Assembly (NCBI GenBank): GCA_037013685.1
Contig: CM072885.1
Coordinates: 27,689,442 to 27,753,441, forward strand
Length of the DNA stretch: 64,000 nucleotides
Source of the DNA: Acridotheres tristis
Taxonomy: Eukaryota > Chordata > Aves > Passeriformes > Sturnidae
Direction of reading: 5' to 3'
Made by a program: the position numbers and the translations under genes. Within the stretch, counting starts at the first letter, position 1. Every line of letters begins with the position of its first letter. The notes beneath the pieces are model-generated. The model was not told the DNA's origin, did no database searches, and worked only from the letters and a program-made list of their open reading frames with translations. This document shows positions 33,244 through 46,600 of the stretch, in pieces.

Positions 33244-33968
33244 TGTTGGGGGTTGGATTGTTCCCCTTTTCTTTCTGTGGAATTCCTCCCATTGTTATGC
33301 TGAGTAATTGTGGCTACACCTTGAAACGACAGATAATGTTCTCTCGCAGGGGGGTGGGTGGAGGAGGAGGAGGGGGGGGGGAACCGGAAAAGGAAAGGTG
33401 GGAGAGGGGGCTGGGGAGGGGACTCTCTCTCGCTGGGCTCGTGGACAGAGAGGACACCCCGTGCTTCGCTCTGGCATCTCCCCCTGCCATCCCAGCACTG
33501 AGATCCACGCTCCCTGCCTTTGGACATCGCTCTGCTGCTCTCCCATCTCACCCTACTATCTCCGGACACTCTGCTGAGTACCACGACCGACACCTTGAGG
33601 GGGAGTCACCTTCCCATCCCCTCTCACCCCTGGGCCTCCGCCGCCATCACTCCAGCCCTCCTCAACTGCGCGGGACCCGCCCTGCCCCCACAGCACCGGT
33701 AACTGAGCGCAGGGAGACGGCCTGAGGCCAAAAGGGACTGGAGCGGAGCTAGACTGTTCTGTTCTGTTGCCAATTTTTTATAGCTGTTGTTGTTTTCTGC
33801 CTTGTTAGATACCAGTAAAGAACTGTTATTCTTATCCCCATATCTCCTGCCTGAAGGCGTCTGAATTGGACCTAAAATAATTAAAAGGGAGGGGGGGTTG
33901 CACTCTGCATCGCAGAAAAGGGGCTCTTGCCTTTCCTTAGACCATACCTGTCTTTTCAAACCAAGACA
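33244..33968 (+). mobile_element. Solo LTR (family A) inserted in the outer env, plus orientation
   Basis: 725-bp LTR starting TGTTGGGGG and ending ...CAAACCAAGACA, flanked by 5-bp target duplications TCAGA (33239-33243 and 33969-33973). It is homologous in inverted orientation to 35830-36535. It contains a G-rich tract near 33350-33385, a GC-rich middle part, and a degenerate polyadenylation signal CAGTAAAGAACTG (about 33813). 5-bp duplications are typical of ERVL or beta-like elements. Open frames inside it are shadows. Confidence 0.88.
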
Positions 33969-33973
33969 TCAGA

Positions 33974-34728
33974 CCAGAGAGGAGTGCAAGATCACTACAA
34001 GGAGGAATTAATTAAAAAAAAAAATATAACTGAAATATTCAAAGGAACAAGGGCAAACTGTGGGGAAAATTTTAACTTGTATGAGAAAATAAAACAAACT
34101 CAGCAAAAATAAAACTCAGCGAATGGGACTTACCCACCTTGGGAAAAAATTTATTTGTAAAATTAATAAAAGAAATTACTACTGAACTTAACTCACTGTT
34201 AGATCTGTAGAGGAATGCAAATGACTGAACAATGGCCAAGGAGGTGGGGGGAAGAATTAAGGCCAAAACAGTTACAGTGGAATCAAACAAAAATATCGAA
34301 GGGGAAGTTTAATAATTCTGAATGCTGCTTAGAAATTGATGATAGTGGTGAAGTAATTACTAAAACTGCAGAAGAAAATAAAACTAGTTGCCCATGTACC
34401 TGTACAAACCTGGAACTCTATGCTTAATGATAATTGGTGGAATAACCTGTTGGGGGAAGCTTGGTGGAAAAAAATAAGGTTTATGTTAACATGTGCATTA
34501 TTAAGACTACTGTTTATCCCTTGTCTTGTTCCATGTTTCATTCGATTAATCCAGTCAGTGGTTCAAAGAATGCAAGTTGCTACAATACCAATAGACCCTG
34601 AGAAGGCAACAAAATTAAATGCAGTAAATGTATTAAACCTAGCACAAGAGGTACTGACAAATTTTGAAACCAGAACACGAATCAATGGGATAAAAAAAGA
34701 GAAGTGGGGAAATTGTGACAATTGATAA
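33974..34728 (+). pseudogene. env: Outer provirus env, membrane-proximal and transmembrane part
   Basis: Degraded env sequence. The clear part is 34420-34728: a Trp-rich membrane-proximal segment (NWWNNLLGEAWWKK), a hydrophobic span (LLRLLFIPCLVPCFIRLIQ) with two Cys-Pro-type positions, and a cytoplasmic tail of some 60 residues. Upstream, only short frames with N-glycosylation-like sites remain and the TM disulfide motif was not found. It ends next to the polypurine tract, as expected of the env C-terminus. Confidence 0.65.
34692..34712 (+). other. Polypurine tract of outer provirus
   Basis: AAAAAAAGAGAAGTGGGGAAA directly before the 3' LTR. Confidence 0.8.
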
Positions 34729-35297
34729 AAGATTCATGTTAATCACAAAAGCATTGGGGTTTGTATAAACCAGAATACTAAGCTCTGAAGTGAAGCATGG
34801 ACACTAGATAAAGGAAATTATATGATTAAATAATTCTGTTTAAAATGACCTTGTTATGTTCTATTATGTTGTATTATCTTACATTATAATATGTTATGTT
34901 ATGTTTTCCAAATAAGTTGTATTGGCTACCAGCTTGCAAAATCAGACTTCCCAAAAAGCCCTTCCTGCCTTTGTCTAATCAGTACTGCCTGTCCCAAAAA
35001 CCAGACTCCCAGAACATCTCTGGTGGTTATCTACAAAGACCAGACCTCCAGAACTTCCCTGGTGGTCATCTACAAGGACCGGATGGCTATCTGTGACTAA
35101 TTATCACCCAAAGGCTTTGTAAATTTGTGCACAGTGAGAACCCACAGTATAAGAAGAGGCTGCAAACCAAGGTTCGGTGGAGTGTGGAGTGGGCGGTGAC
35201 CCCTCACGTTCCCCAGCGCGCTGCTTGCTCTTTCTATATCAAATAAAGCAATCTAAATTTTGTTGAATATCGAGACTTTCGCCTCTCATTTATAACA
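34714..35297 (+). repeat. Outer provirus 3' LTR (full length)
   Basis: 584 bp from TGTGACAATTG to ...TTATAACA, followed by TGCA (35298-35301). TATA box (TATAAGAAG) at 35148 and AATAAA at 35242-35247, with the predicted cap site at about 35178-35184. U3 contains low-complexity TGTTATGTTATG and a partial duplication (CAGACTCCCAGAACATCTCTGGTGG and CAGACCTCCAGAACTTCCCTGGTGG). This is the only complete LTR of the outer element. Confidence 0.9.
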
Positions 35298-35301
35298 TGC
35301 A

Positions 35302-35824
35302 GAAATTATAATTTCATTCAATTTTTTTTTGAAAATACTTCTCAATCCATTGTGCTGGAAAACAGTTTCATTGTTCTTCAGGCTGTAGCAGGACCATCAA
35401 CAGCTTACTTTGCCAGAAGGATCACTTGGAGCCACTCATGTCTCTGTGCTTTGTGTTGTATAACTAAAGTTACTCAATGAAAGCTCTATTCCTGAGTTCA
35501 GTCTATTTGTGGTACAGAAACAGACACTAGACAGATATTAGGTACTACAAATAGAGACAGCAAAGCACACAATCTGCCGTTTGAAGCAGAGCTTTAAGAA
35601 TTGCCAAGGAGAGACAAGAGTAAGACTCTCTCTGGGGCTACCAGTGCTTCACATGAAACAATTGTTTTTCAAAATGGAACTGTATCCTAAACTTAATTCG
35701 CATTCATGGAAAATACATTTTAGTGTTAAATCTGTGTGTTTTTTGAAGCTTTATCAGTGGGCAAGGGATTATTTCCAAATAACTCTGTCCTAGACAGTGC
35801 CTGAGGATCTTTAAATTTTAAGCC
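35302..35824. other. Non-coding spacer between ERV insertions
   Basis: About 520 bp of host DNA. No gene or repeat recognised. Confidence 0.6.
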
Positions 35825-35829
35825 ACCTG

Positions 35830-36535
35830 TGTCTCGGTTTGAAAGACAGGTATTTTGCTAAGGAAAGACGAGAACCCCTTTCCTGAGATGCAGAGTGCAA
35901 CCGCCTCCCTTCTAATTATTATAGTTTCAAATCAGAGGCTTTCAGGCAGAAGATACGGGGATAGGAATAACAGTTCTTTACTGATATCTAACAAGGCAAA
36001 ACAGCAGAAACAAAAACAGCTGTAAAAATTGACAACGAAACAGAACAGCGTAGCTCAGTCCCAGTCCCTTTGGCCAAGGCCTCTCCCTGCGCTCAGTTCC
36101 CGGTGCTGTGGGCAGGGCAGGGCCCGCGCAGCTGAAGGGGCTGGGGGATGGCGGCAGCGGCCCAGGGCTGAGAGGGATGGAGGAGCCGCTCCCCCCTCAC
36201 GGTGTCGGTCGTGGTGCTCGGCACAGTGCCCGGAGGTAGGAGGGTGAAGCGGGAAGGCAGCAGAGCGGTGTTCGGAGGCAGGGAACGTGGCTCCCAGTGC
36301 TGGGATGGTGGGGAAGATGCTGGATCGGAGCATGAGCCGTCCTCCTTTCACTCCACGAGCTGAGCGAGAGCGAGAGCCCGCCCCAGGCCCCTGTCCCACC
36401 TTTCATTTTCCGGTGTCCCCCTATCCCCCAGCCTCTTCGAGAGAAAACTATTGCTACTAAGGTGTAGCCACAAATACTTAGCATAACAATGGGAAAAATT
36501 CCACAGAAAGAAAAGGGAGCAATTCAACCCAAACG
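35830..36535 (-). mobile_element. Solo LTR (family A), minus orientation
   Basis: Starts TGTCTCGGTTTGAAAGACAGG on the plus strand and ends ...AACCCAAACG, flanked by ACCTG (35825-35829 and 36536-36540). About 706 bp, homologous to 33244-33968 in inverted orientation. The terminal CA appears mutated to CG. Its GC-rich interior makes long false open frames. Confidence 0.85.
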
Positions 36536-36540
36536 ACCTG

Positions 36541-37169
36541 GTAAACAGAAACAGCACTGAAGATAGAGATGAATGACCTACCTTATCTAATAAAACCCAG
36601 GCTTTTGTATAAAGATTTATAACTTACTGCTTGTGGTAAAAGTTAATGTAGGGTATTGTAAAGCTAGCTGAGGTGGCAGGCCTTCCAGCTATCACTGGAC
36701 CTTCATCCTTGCCTGACTTAATTCCTAATGGATGAATTTTGTAAACATGTTTTTTGTGGTTCTAAACCTTAATCTTAAAAAAGGATGCAATTAATACAGT
36801 GTCTAGCAGCACAGACAGTCAGCAAGTGGGCTGCAGATAAACTGTGTAAACTGATGATTCTACTGATTCCCAATACAGCAAAAAGTTTAAGCTCTCAGTT
36901 CTTGTTTTCAAGCCAATTAGTAGACTTGGCTAACGAAGCTTAAAATATTGCTTGCCTTTTGGGGATATGAGAGACTCTGCATCTCAGTAGTAGAAACTTC
37001 TGTGCGCAGTTAATTCTGTAGAAATAACTGACAACTGCAAGTCTCACAGGTAATACAGAATAATTAATCAATTCACAACTTTTTGTTTTCTTTCAAGACC
37101 ATTGCCATGCTTTAAGAGTGGTACTTCTAAATTTAGTGCTCTCACTGAGACTCCAAACCACATCCTGCT
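36541..37169. other. Non-coding, AT-rich
   Basis: No gene or repeat recognised. Confidence 0.55.
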
Positions 37170-37625
37170 TGCTTGCTCTTCCTTCCACTCCCCCATCTCT
37201 CCTGCAGCATGGCTGGAGAGAAGAACTGGAAGCCCAAAAGGTGAAGATCATGGTTGATATAAGAACAATTTATTTGAAACAGCAATTGAGCTAAGAAAAT
37301 GGACAGTAACGGCAACAATGTTAATAACGAAAGTGTTCAAAAGAGAAAGAATGATTCACATCTAAAACTGCTCACTGAAGAGCTGGACCTGACCACAGCC
37401 GCATCACCCTAACCAGTCCCTCCAGCCAAGAACCAGCAGCACACCACCGCTCCCTCTGCCTCTCTTAGCTGGCCAGAAGGTACACCTTGTCCCAGGAAGA
37501 GGCTCCCTTTCCCCCACCACTGATAAGAATGTGAGGTGGCACAGGGTAAGCCCTGGGTCTTGGCCATGCCTCCTCCCAGCCACTGTAAGAGGAACCTAGT
37601 CCTGGTCAGAACCGGGACAACCACC
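37170..37625 (-). repeat. LTR fragment, same family as 11.3-11.7 kb
   Basis: ATAAGAACAATTTATTTGAAACAGCAATT...GACAGTAACGGCAACAATG and the end CCTGGTCAGAACCGGGACAAC match the layout of an inverted avian LTR and align with 11341-11710 in the same orientation. Confidence 0.55.
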
Positions 37626-40600
37626 TACAGCACATTTATGAATGTGTGGAGGGGGAAAAGAGGGCTTCAGATGCCCCTCCCCAGTGGTCTATGGTGAGCT
37701 TACAGCTACTGGTGGCTGTGTGAATTTCCTTTTCAGTTTGAAGCTGCATCCAACACAGAGTTTGACATATTAGAATAGATACGATGAGTGTATTTTCTAT
37801 GTAGTGTTCATACATACAGTGAGGAAAACAAATAATTTTACTTTTGGTTGAGGAAGCTGATGGAAACCCTTGTAGAACTATTTTTATTAGCTGAATATGT
37901 TTTTGTGAATTCAAATTGGAGCAAAAAGTCGATTACTACTGCCACTACTGCTGGTTTTGTTCCCTATCCTTTTTTTTACTGTATGGAAGTTGGTAATTCT
38001 TAAATAGTCATGGAATTGCAAGCCTCTTTTAAACAGTTCACTTAAAAACCCGAGAAAGAAAAATAACTGTAGACAAAGTTGACCAAGACAAAGCAGGGCT
38101 TCTGTAAGGTAAACATGAAGGGAAGATACAGGAACAGAAATTCAGTATGTAACAAAACTGGGGGAACACAAGAAAGTAGGAGTTGAATGATGGACAGAAA
38201 CAGATAAGCATATACATTTTTTTTAAAGAGAGAAAATAAATGCAGGTTAAATTTGACAGGCTGAGAGACAGGGAAATAGCATGTAATTAAGATACTAATT
38301 TCTGTCCAAGACATAAAAGTATGACTGCACTGTAGGTTTGAATCCTATTCCTAATCCAGTCTGTGCATCATCTACATCATTCACTGAGGCTGAACGTAGC
38401 CATGTTAAACTCTTGTTTCATCTAGATGGAATTGAAATAACTAGCTATTATTGCAATAGCACACTTTTGTTGGGATAAGAAAAAAGAAATTTTAAAATGT
38501 GTTGGTTTTCTATTCAGCTGATTCAATCAGACTGTTACATTTTTTCTACATCTTTAGTAATTAGTATTACCAAAATTATCTTTCATATGAGAGAAAAAGA
38601 CTCTTGAAAAAGGAATAGATAATTTTTAAATGTGTATAAAGCTACATGCATAGTTTTTCTTTTACCTTCTTGCCTTCATGTACTAAGTCTAGGATCAGGC
38701 ATCCTGGACAGATTAAGTCAGAAAGATCAGATGTATATATAGAGGAATGATGGTAGAAAAAGTTCAGTGAGATTAACAAAGGGTGTCCCAAGAATATTTC
38801 TAATTTAATGACAATGGAAGAAAAGCCAGTGTCTTCCATTTTCTCCAATTTTGAATTTTTTAAATATTAGAGACGATTCCTTTTTAATTTTCTGAGAAAT
38901 GACTTCTAATAACACTATGAAGAGAATGAAAATAAATATATTTTAAATATGGTATATAGAAATATTAAAATTATGTTTTACATTAACAAATGTAGTTAAT
39001 AAATTGTATTCCTATTGATTAATCATGTGTTTAACATACACTTAAATATATGTTAAATTCTAACGGCCTAGGACTTGAAATAAGAATGTCTGAAAAATAA
39101 GCTTTTAATGATCTGATCAGATATTAATGTTAGCAATAATTATCCATTTTCCACAAGATAAAATTACTTTCCATTTCCTTAATTCAATGTTTTTTCTACA
39201 CAAAACCACGTCTTATTTTAGATTGCTATGGATTAGTTAGCATTTGTATGTCTTCAAAAATGTTTTTCCTTTAGGAATTTTAAGCATAGAAACTAATTTC
39301 AAAGGTATGATGGTTTTAGCTATGATTGTCTATATGTCAAAACTGTTATTAATTCCTGTATTTGATTTGCACATCAGAATGAATCCAAATTTTCTCCTAT
39401 GTGGTTGCTAAATGAACTGTTTGGTTTTGAAGGCAAAAGATAAAACTAAATGCATTAATTGTGCCCAAAGCTTGTTGACATTATAATTCAAGAGCCATGG
39501 TTTTAAAAAGATGATTCATAATGTAGGCTTTAAGCACTAGGTGTTGGAGATACATGAAATCTAAATACAATGTAGAAGTTAGGTTTTGTAAGATTTGCAC
39601 AGTGCATGCTAAAAATAGACTGCTATTCAAGACAAATAATTGGTGCTTAAGTGGAAGGAGATAATGAGATTTATTGCAGGACCTAATGCAGCCAACAGAG
39701 AAGTTACAGAACTAAATGTTTCTGGCACAAATAAAATTGTTTCAGCATATTTTTGCTGTTTGGCTATCTAAAGTATGAATAAATTGACATTCAATTCATT
39801 AACTAAGTATCACTGAAATCTAGCAGAAAATGCAGCAATATACCAAACACATAAGAACAACTTCATATTTTACATGCACAAATATGTATGTGTATGAATG
39901 ACAAACGTTAGGGAAATATCTCATTGAAGGCATATTTTTTTAAGACACGGCACATAAAATTACATAAATACATATTTTAATATTGTACATTTTAGATATG
40001 TGGTTTCTTCTTTCATTTTCTAAACCTCTTTTATAATAAAACATTACTGTTTCTGTGGAATTTGGCTAGACTTATTGTAACCTGATATTATATGAACATA
40101 ATCTTGTAAAGCAAAGAACTTTCAAAGTAGAGTGTCAGTGCATTTGTAAAAGGAAAGAAATAAAACATTTTGACTGAGAAATAAATATTTTGATAAAAAT
40201 ATCTCAGACACAGAGAAGTTTTAGAAGTTGAAAAATTCTAGAGTTGCTGCTCTGGCATTCCAGAAGAAACTGCAGGAGCTTTTGGTGATTGGAGAATTTT
40301 TCACAGAGTAAGTGAAAAAGTACATTTGTTTTTATGAATGGCAGTGTTGTCCCTTGCTGTGTGCATGAAGGAGTATAGTGAGGGGAAACAATGGCAAATT
40401 GTGGTACCTACATACAGTCCAGACATCCATACATCCAGTCATCATTTCTGTTGCACAGAAAGCTTCTTTTACCTTCTGCAATGGGATCAAACTGCCTCTG
40501 GTAATAGTACATGGGAATGTGATTTCCACTTAAGTACTTCAGGGGATGGCCAGTAATTATAGGTCAGACTCATGCCTTGTTCAGATATTGACAAAATTAT

Positions 40601-43600
40601 TTTACTGTTGACATTTGGAATGACCTTCAACCTATAATGTAATAAAAAAATCACTGATTGACAGTCAATCCTGTAAAATTTATTTCCTTTTGAATTTGCA
40701 AAGATCTCCAAACAAATACATAAAACATCTTGTAGTTTTTTTCCTTTTTCTCTTTTTTCCTGAGGTGATGATGAAGCAGAAGTGGTTTCAAAGACCTCTA
40801 GGTCAGAGCTGCCACATCCCCCAGGCTCTGGTGTTGCCCCTATCTACCCCACGTCTCCTTGTCTTTCTCACTCCTTTTCTCTGCATCTAAATACAAGTAT
40901 GCTGGAGCAGGACAGTTGGTGGAGAGGCCTGGCCTTTGCACCAACAGAGGGACCTGTTTTTTTGAAGTGGATGAAAGTCAGAGTCACAACACACTGTTAT
41001 CACTGTCCTGCAGCTTTTGTGCTCATACTTACGTTTTTTATTTTACATTTAATATTTGCATATGAAGGGACACAGTTTTCTACATTTTAGAGAAGTTCCC
41101 TTGATTGTATTGCAGTGCAAGAGAGTACTTTGGCTGAAGGGGTTGGCTGTGCACAAGGAGAATGTGCTGTTCTTGCAGGCCACAGGACCCACCAGGGAGA
41201 TATGAGAGAGAACACTACAGGGAAGTTTTGCTGGATACATTTTTATCTCTAGAAATGTCATTTTCAGTGCATAACCTTGTAGGCCTCACAAAATTCTCAC
41301 CCTTTTTATGTGGGGTGGTCTGTGTGAATATATTAGGAATATATCTGGTTTAAAAAGGTGCTTGAGGCTAGAAGCAATAAAAGTGAGGATGAGGCTGAGG
41401 TTTCTTTAAACTAAATGTGTGTTCAACGTTTTGTCATCCACACTTCTGCATCCTGGTCCTTTCGGTAGGATCCTGTATGGCATTATTTTTTTCTGAGAAA
41501 ATGGTTAATTTCCATCTCCCCAGCTATGTCTACCTTTTATTGATTCAAGCAGAAATACTGGATCCTCCATGATCTGCCCAGGACACACAGACAGACTTCA
41601 ATTAGATTTACCTGGATCCAGCAGCCTACAGAATTCCAGTCATTTGCTTGGCATAACTCAGTGTTGTTTATATTAAAGAAAACATCTGAAGGTCTGGATT
41701 TCCATACACTAGAAAACCACTGTAACTTGTGTGCTTTCAGTTTGGACTAGATGACATAGCTTGACTTTTTACATTCCTAGAAGCAGAACCATTTTTCTTG
41801 ACCATTTGTTCTTCCCTCCTGACCTGTGACAGCCCAAGAGTCTATAGTTTCAGTTTGTGCTGGAAAGCCTTTCCATCATTTCTTGTCCACCAGTTTCTCT
41901 CTTTGAGGGCCTCTTTGAGGGCAAGTGGGAAAGCTGCTTTTACACTCCAGAGACAATTCAAGTAAGCCGGTTTGACTTTTCTTTATAATAAGCAGGATGT
42001 GCATTTGAGGACTAGTGCAAATACTTTAAAAATATTGTCTCATGATAAAACTATGACATTAAAATTTCATATATTCTATCAGTGGTTCTCTTGATTCAGA
42101 TGTCTCCATAAATGGACTCATTGGCCTAAAAAGGTGTAATGAGAGTTTGTGTTGCCCTTGATAATACAGGAGAGGAGTAAAAATGAAGAACAAGCTTGCC
42201 ATCACAGACAGAACTTGCATTGTGACAGGGATGTCAGAGTGGAGGTGAGTTGAGTAAGCATAAGCCGTGATAGCATGCAGAGGGGTGAAGAGAAGACTTT
42301 TATTGGCTTGTGTTGATATCACATTATTTTTAAAAAGTCACCAAAATCCATAACCCATAACCAACACACCCAAAACTAACTCCAGAAAATTAATGAGGTG
42401 TATGGACTTCGGTTTTGAGCAATTGTCATTATCATTCTCAAACTTGTTTACACTCAGAGTAAATTGGTTTGCACTTACCTGTATGTGCAATTTCCAGGTA
42501 TCATTAAGATAATTTGCTTGCTATGACTACGACAATTGCATTAGTAATTGTACAGTTATGTTGCCAGACACTGAAATGGCTCTTAATCTATCTGCTGAGG
42601 ATGATATTTTAAATGTGAAAGTGATAAAATTTAACGTTTCACTCTTGTCAAAGTTTAGTTTCTTGTTTAGCTACATCCTAAATTTCCACAGAACTGAACC
42701 ATCTCTGTAAAAATAGCTCAAAAGACATCATTATTATAGATGAACATAGCTGAGTCCACATGACTATTACTCATGCTTCATAAAAATTCTATTTAATTTT
42801 TAAAATCTATTGCTATATGTTTATAATGCAATATAATCTCAGTTCAGAAAAGATAAGTAACCATTATAATGCAACAAGAAACAGCTTCACAATATAAAAG
42901 TATTAATTTAAGGGTCTTAATTTAAACAATACCTAATAAAATCAAACTAATTTTATGTACATGTTAAGAGCTAGACTAGTCAAAGCTTAAAAATATGGTA
43001 GATTAATAAAACAAAGCCCATTAATTTGGCATAGTAAAATATAATATATATAATAAATATAAATTACTATAAAATATAAATAAATATAAATATAACATAT
43101 AATCAAAAGAACTGGAATAAGCACAAGCTTACACTAAGAGAAAAGTGCTAGGTGTTTAGTCTTATTCTTGCTGAGATCATTGTAGAAATTCAGAGTAACT
43201 TCAGCTGGAAGTCACAAGACACCAGCAGAAGGCAAATCTACTTTCTCTTACTATTATCAATGATGCCTGCTTGGATGTGCTGGAGGGATATGGAAATGAT
43301 ATACAGGATGGCATTTCATGCTACCTACTCCCTGTTCTGGAAAGAAGGGGAAAACAAGGGAGAAGAAGTAACTACTAATATATGGTCACAGGAACAGGGT
43401 TTTAAAGCAAAGATTGATGGTCAATCAGACACATTTATGTATATTCCATAAATTCATAATATGGCAGGAAAATTAAGAATCATCAGAATACTTAATGGAA
43501 CATTTAAATTGCCAGTAAAATTTCAGGTGTTTAAGTAATTCTAGCAGAGTTATACTATGAAATAAATGACCTCATTAATCTGAGTCTATAGTAGATTAAG

Positions 43601-46600
43601 CTGTCCTTGCATTTTCTTTTGCTAGGTTTTCCATAGATGAAAGCCTTGTGCATTTTGGAGCCCCATGCGATTTCAACAGAATTTGAGAGATCGGTAGTAG
43701 TCTTAAATTTATGCAGTTCCATTAAGGATGGATGCTTGGGAAGAAAAGAAAAAAAGCCACAGAAAGACGTTTCAGCATCTCTCTGCAAATCTGTCTCTTG
43801 GGATCACCATTACACAAAAAAGCAAAGATTTGAAGTTTCACAGCATAGGAAAAGCTTCAATAAACTATGAGATAAAATCCATAAAAAACCGAGACTTCAT
43901 TAGTTCCAGAGCTCACAGAACTTGTTATCATTCAGCTTTTTTAGCAACTTCAAATTTTGGATTACTTTTTTTCTTGCATATATGGCGTGAAGCTTAACAG
44001 GGTATTGGATCTTCTGTATCTGTGTAAGGCTCCAATGAAAACAAAAAAATCCCAAGCCAGTGTTCCCCTAATGATTTTCTTTCTGTATGGTTATGCACAT
44101 ATGTGCCAGGAGAGAAGGAGTGGAGAAGGCAGACAGGGGAAGCATGTAAGGACCAAAATATAATTTTTAGGATTTGGTGAGGTGGTGTGCTATCTGCGTT
44201 CTGCCTTCTGACATCTGCTGGCAAAACCTCTCCATTGCAATGCTTGCTCTGAATTTTTCGGAAATCCCTCCCCCAGAACTCTGTGGCCTTCTCTGACATT
44301 TATGGATGTTTGATGGCAGTGAAAACCAGGGTGCTTGTGGATAAGGAGGTAATTCTGGTGGCTGTCAGGAGCAACAGATATGCCATGAAGCTTAAAGTGG
44401 GAGGAAAGCAAAGAATATTTATATCATAGGTTTATCACGTTAGCAGCAGCATCTCTCTGCATCTCGGGCTGTGCCTTCTGTGTACAGCAGAGGCATCTGA
44501 AATACCTCTGAACTGCTTGGAAAAGCAAATGTTTCCACACCAAGCTCTAAGCACTGAACTTGCTTCCAGCATGCCTGCCTGACACTGCAGCTACTATGGA
44601 CATGTGTCTCCCAACCACAAGTAAAAACGCTAATTTTGCTCATTGTGAATACTGAATTTCAGGACCACAGTGCAAACAGAAAGGACTGGTTTGAAAATTT
44701 ATTTTTAGAAGAAAACTATACATGATTAATCATTGGTCAGAACGAAAATGTCAAAGTTATTCTCATGACCATACAAGATATTTGCCCAAGGATCTAGAAC
44801 TCCTTCACTGCTTATCATCCTTACATTATATTTGGGCTGTGTTTCAGAAAATGAGAATTACACACATCCAAGATCAATCCAAGATGCTTATGCTATGTTT
44901 ACCATGCCCTGTGGGTGAGAAAGAAATGGAAATTTGAACTGACTTGCTGTGTGAGACAATCTGGCAGGTGGTGGAGTTCTGCAACTTGGCCAGAAGTGAG
45001 GCACTAAGTCTCTCAGGGTAGATGTTTTGGCAGGATGATGAATGCCAGGCAGGGCATGCATGTGCAGGAGTCAAGTGGTGTCATTTATGTCCATCCACAA
45101 GTGACTGTTTAGCATGAGTAACAAGAAACTTATTTCACTTTGGTCACGTGAGGGTGGACTTAGTTCTGACATTGGAGAGAGGAACACATGAAGACTTCTG
45201 AGCACCACCACAGGATCATAGTGCTCTGCCCTCATGCAATGCAAACACTGAAGGGGCTGTCTACTGCTACCTTCAAAGGAATCTGTCAATGAGAGCCATA
45301 AAAGCAGAAAAAGTCAAAGGCATACATATTTTAGTTTTCCTGCCATGTGTGTGATGAAGGAGGAAAGGCTTGAGCCAGAAGGCAAAGCTCAGTCTGACTT
45401 CCTAGCCTTGTACATAATAAGATCTAAAGAGCTGTAATTCTCTGTAGGTTTATATAATTTTCTGCTGTATTTACACAAGAGAAATTACTTCTATTTGGAC
45501 TATTAACTATGTAATCCATTAGCTCCACATTTGTAATCTTATTGAAAGGTATAGCAACTCTCAATAGATAATGTAATCCTTTATATAATATATATGGACT
45601 GGGTTTTTCTGGATTCTGCATTAATCAGAGGCATTTTTTTGTGCTGAATTGATAGCTGATTTTCTTCAGCTGAGCTGAAATGTTCTTTAGTTCTCTTCTC
45701 TGAAAAAAAAAAAAGAACGGTATTTCCTTTTGGTCATGCATTTGAAAATATCTTGAAATCTGCAATTCACAACATTTAAAAATTATTATATTCTATTCAT
45801 ATTTTGGTCCCATCCTGTTCTCCACTGTCCACTTCCCTCCCTCAGATTAAGTATATTTTGGAATAAATATGGTAATATTCTACATAATACTACTTCTTTT
45901 GCTCTTGACTCTTGAAAAGCTCTACTTTGCCCATACTCAGTACACAGAAAGATGATACAAAAATACATCTTGCCTTGCTATTAAAACATCATAAAATGCA
46001 AAGACTTCAACAACCTTTAGGCCACCTTGTAATGTTTTTTAATGCACATACACAAGCTTGAATGCAATTCTTTTTCCTCACTTTATTAAAACAGATGGTT
46101 AAAACTGAGAGGAAGAAAGATTTAAAATCAGAGAGAAATACTGGGGAACAGAACAACTTATTCCAATTTAATTATTTAATACACTTTACCTTTCACTAAG
46201 CTTACTTTCTGAAATTTGGATGATACTGTTAAAAAGTGATTTGAAACTATTAAATAGAGGAAAAATAACCCGTATGACCCTTTATTTTTCAGCAAAAAAC
46301 ATATCTGACAATGCCTTAGTTTCTCTCCAGCCTGGATAGAACTGAGTTACTGGGCTAGTTAAGTTTTGACACCTTTTTTTACCAGAAAGTGTAACGCTTG
46401 TTTTTAAAACAACATTGCACAGATTAGAAAATGCTGCATCATGAGATAATTAAGGCACCATGAATGTCTGCACTGAAGTCTAATCCTTTTTGTAGATGAG
46501 TTCACAAGTCTGTCAACACACGTTGCCCTTGGTAAAGAGGTTTCAGACAAAAATAAGTATGATTTGTTTTGTTAAATCACATTGATCATACTTACCTACT

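Larger units (their letters stand above)
21620..35297 (+). mobile_element. Outer endogenous retrovirus, defective, hosting two later insertions
   Basis: Gammaretrovirus-like provirus bounded by a 4-bp target duplication TGCA (21616-21619 and 35298-35301). Order: fold-back R-U5 (21620-21823), PBS close to tRNA-Phe (21827-21844), leader, start of gag (22472-22819), later inner provirus (22820-31137), rest of gag with a zinc knuckle (31142-31485), protease and part of reverse transcriptase (to about 32470), a deletion, start of env (32935-33238), later solo LTR (33244-33968), env membrane end (to 34728), polypurine tract and 3' LTR (34714-35297). Capsid, most of RT, RNase H, most of integrase and part of the TM ectodomain are missing. 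The outer LTR segments differ by about 4-6 percent, against 0.6 percent for the inner pair, which fits the nesting order. A tRNA-Phe primer and a gamma-type gag-pol recall the described avian ERV-F-like recombinant lineage; that affiliation is inference. Confidence 0.92.

Noticed and set aside
33213..33725. Frames of 60-160 codons in the solo LTR
   Set aside because: They lie in G-rich and C-rich LTR sequence bounded by target duplications and are not coding.
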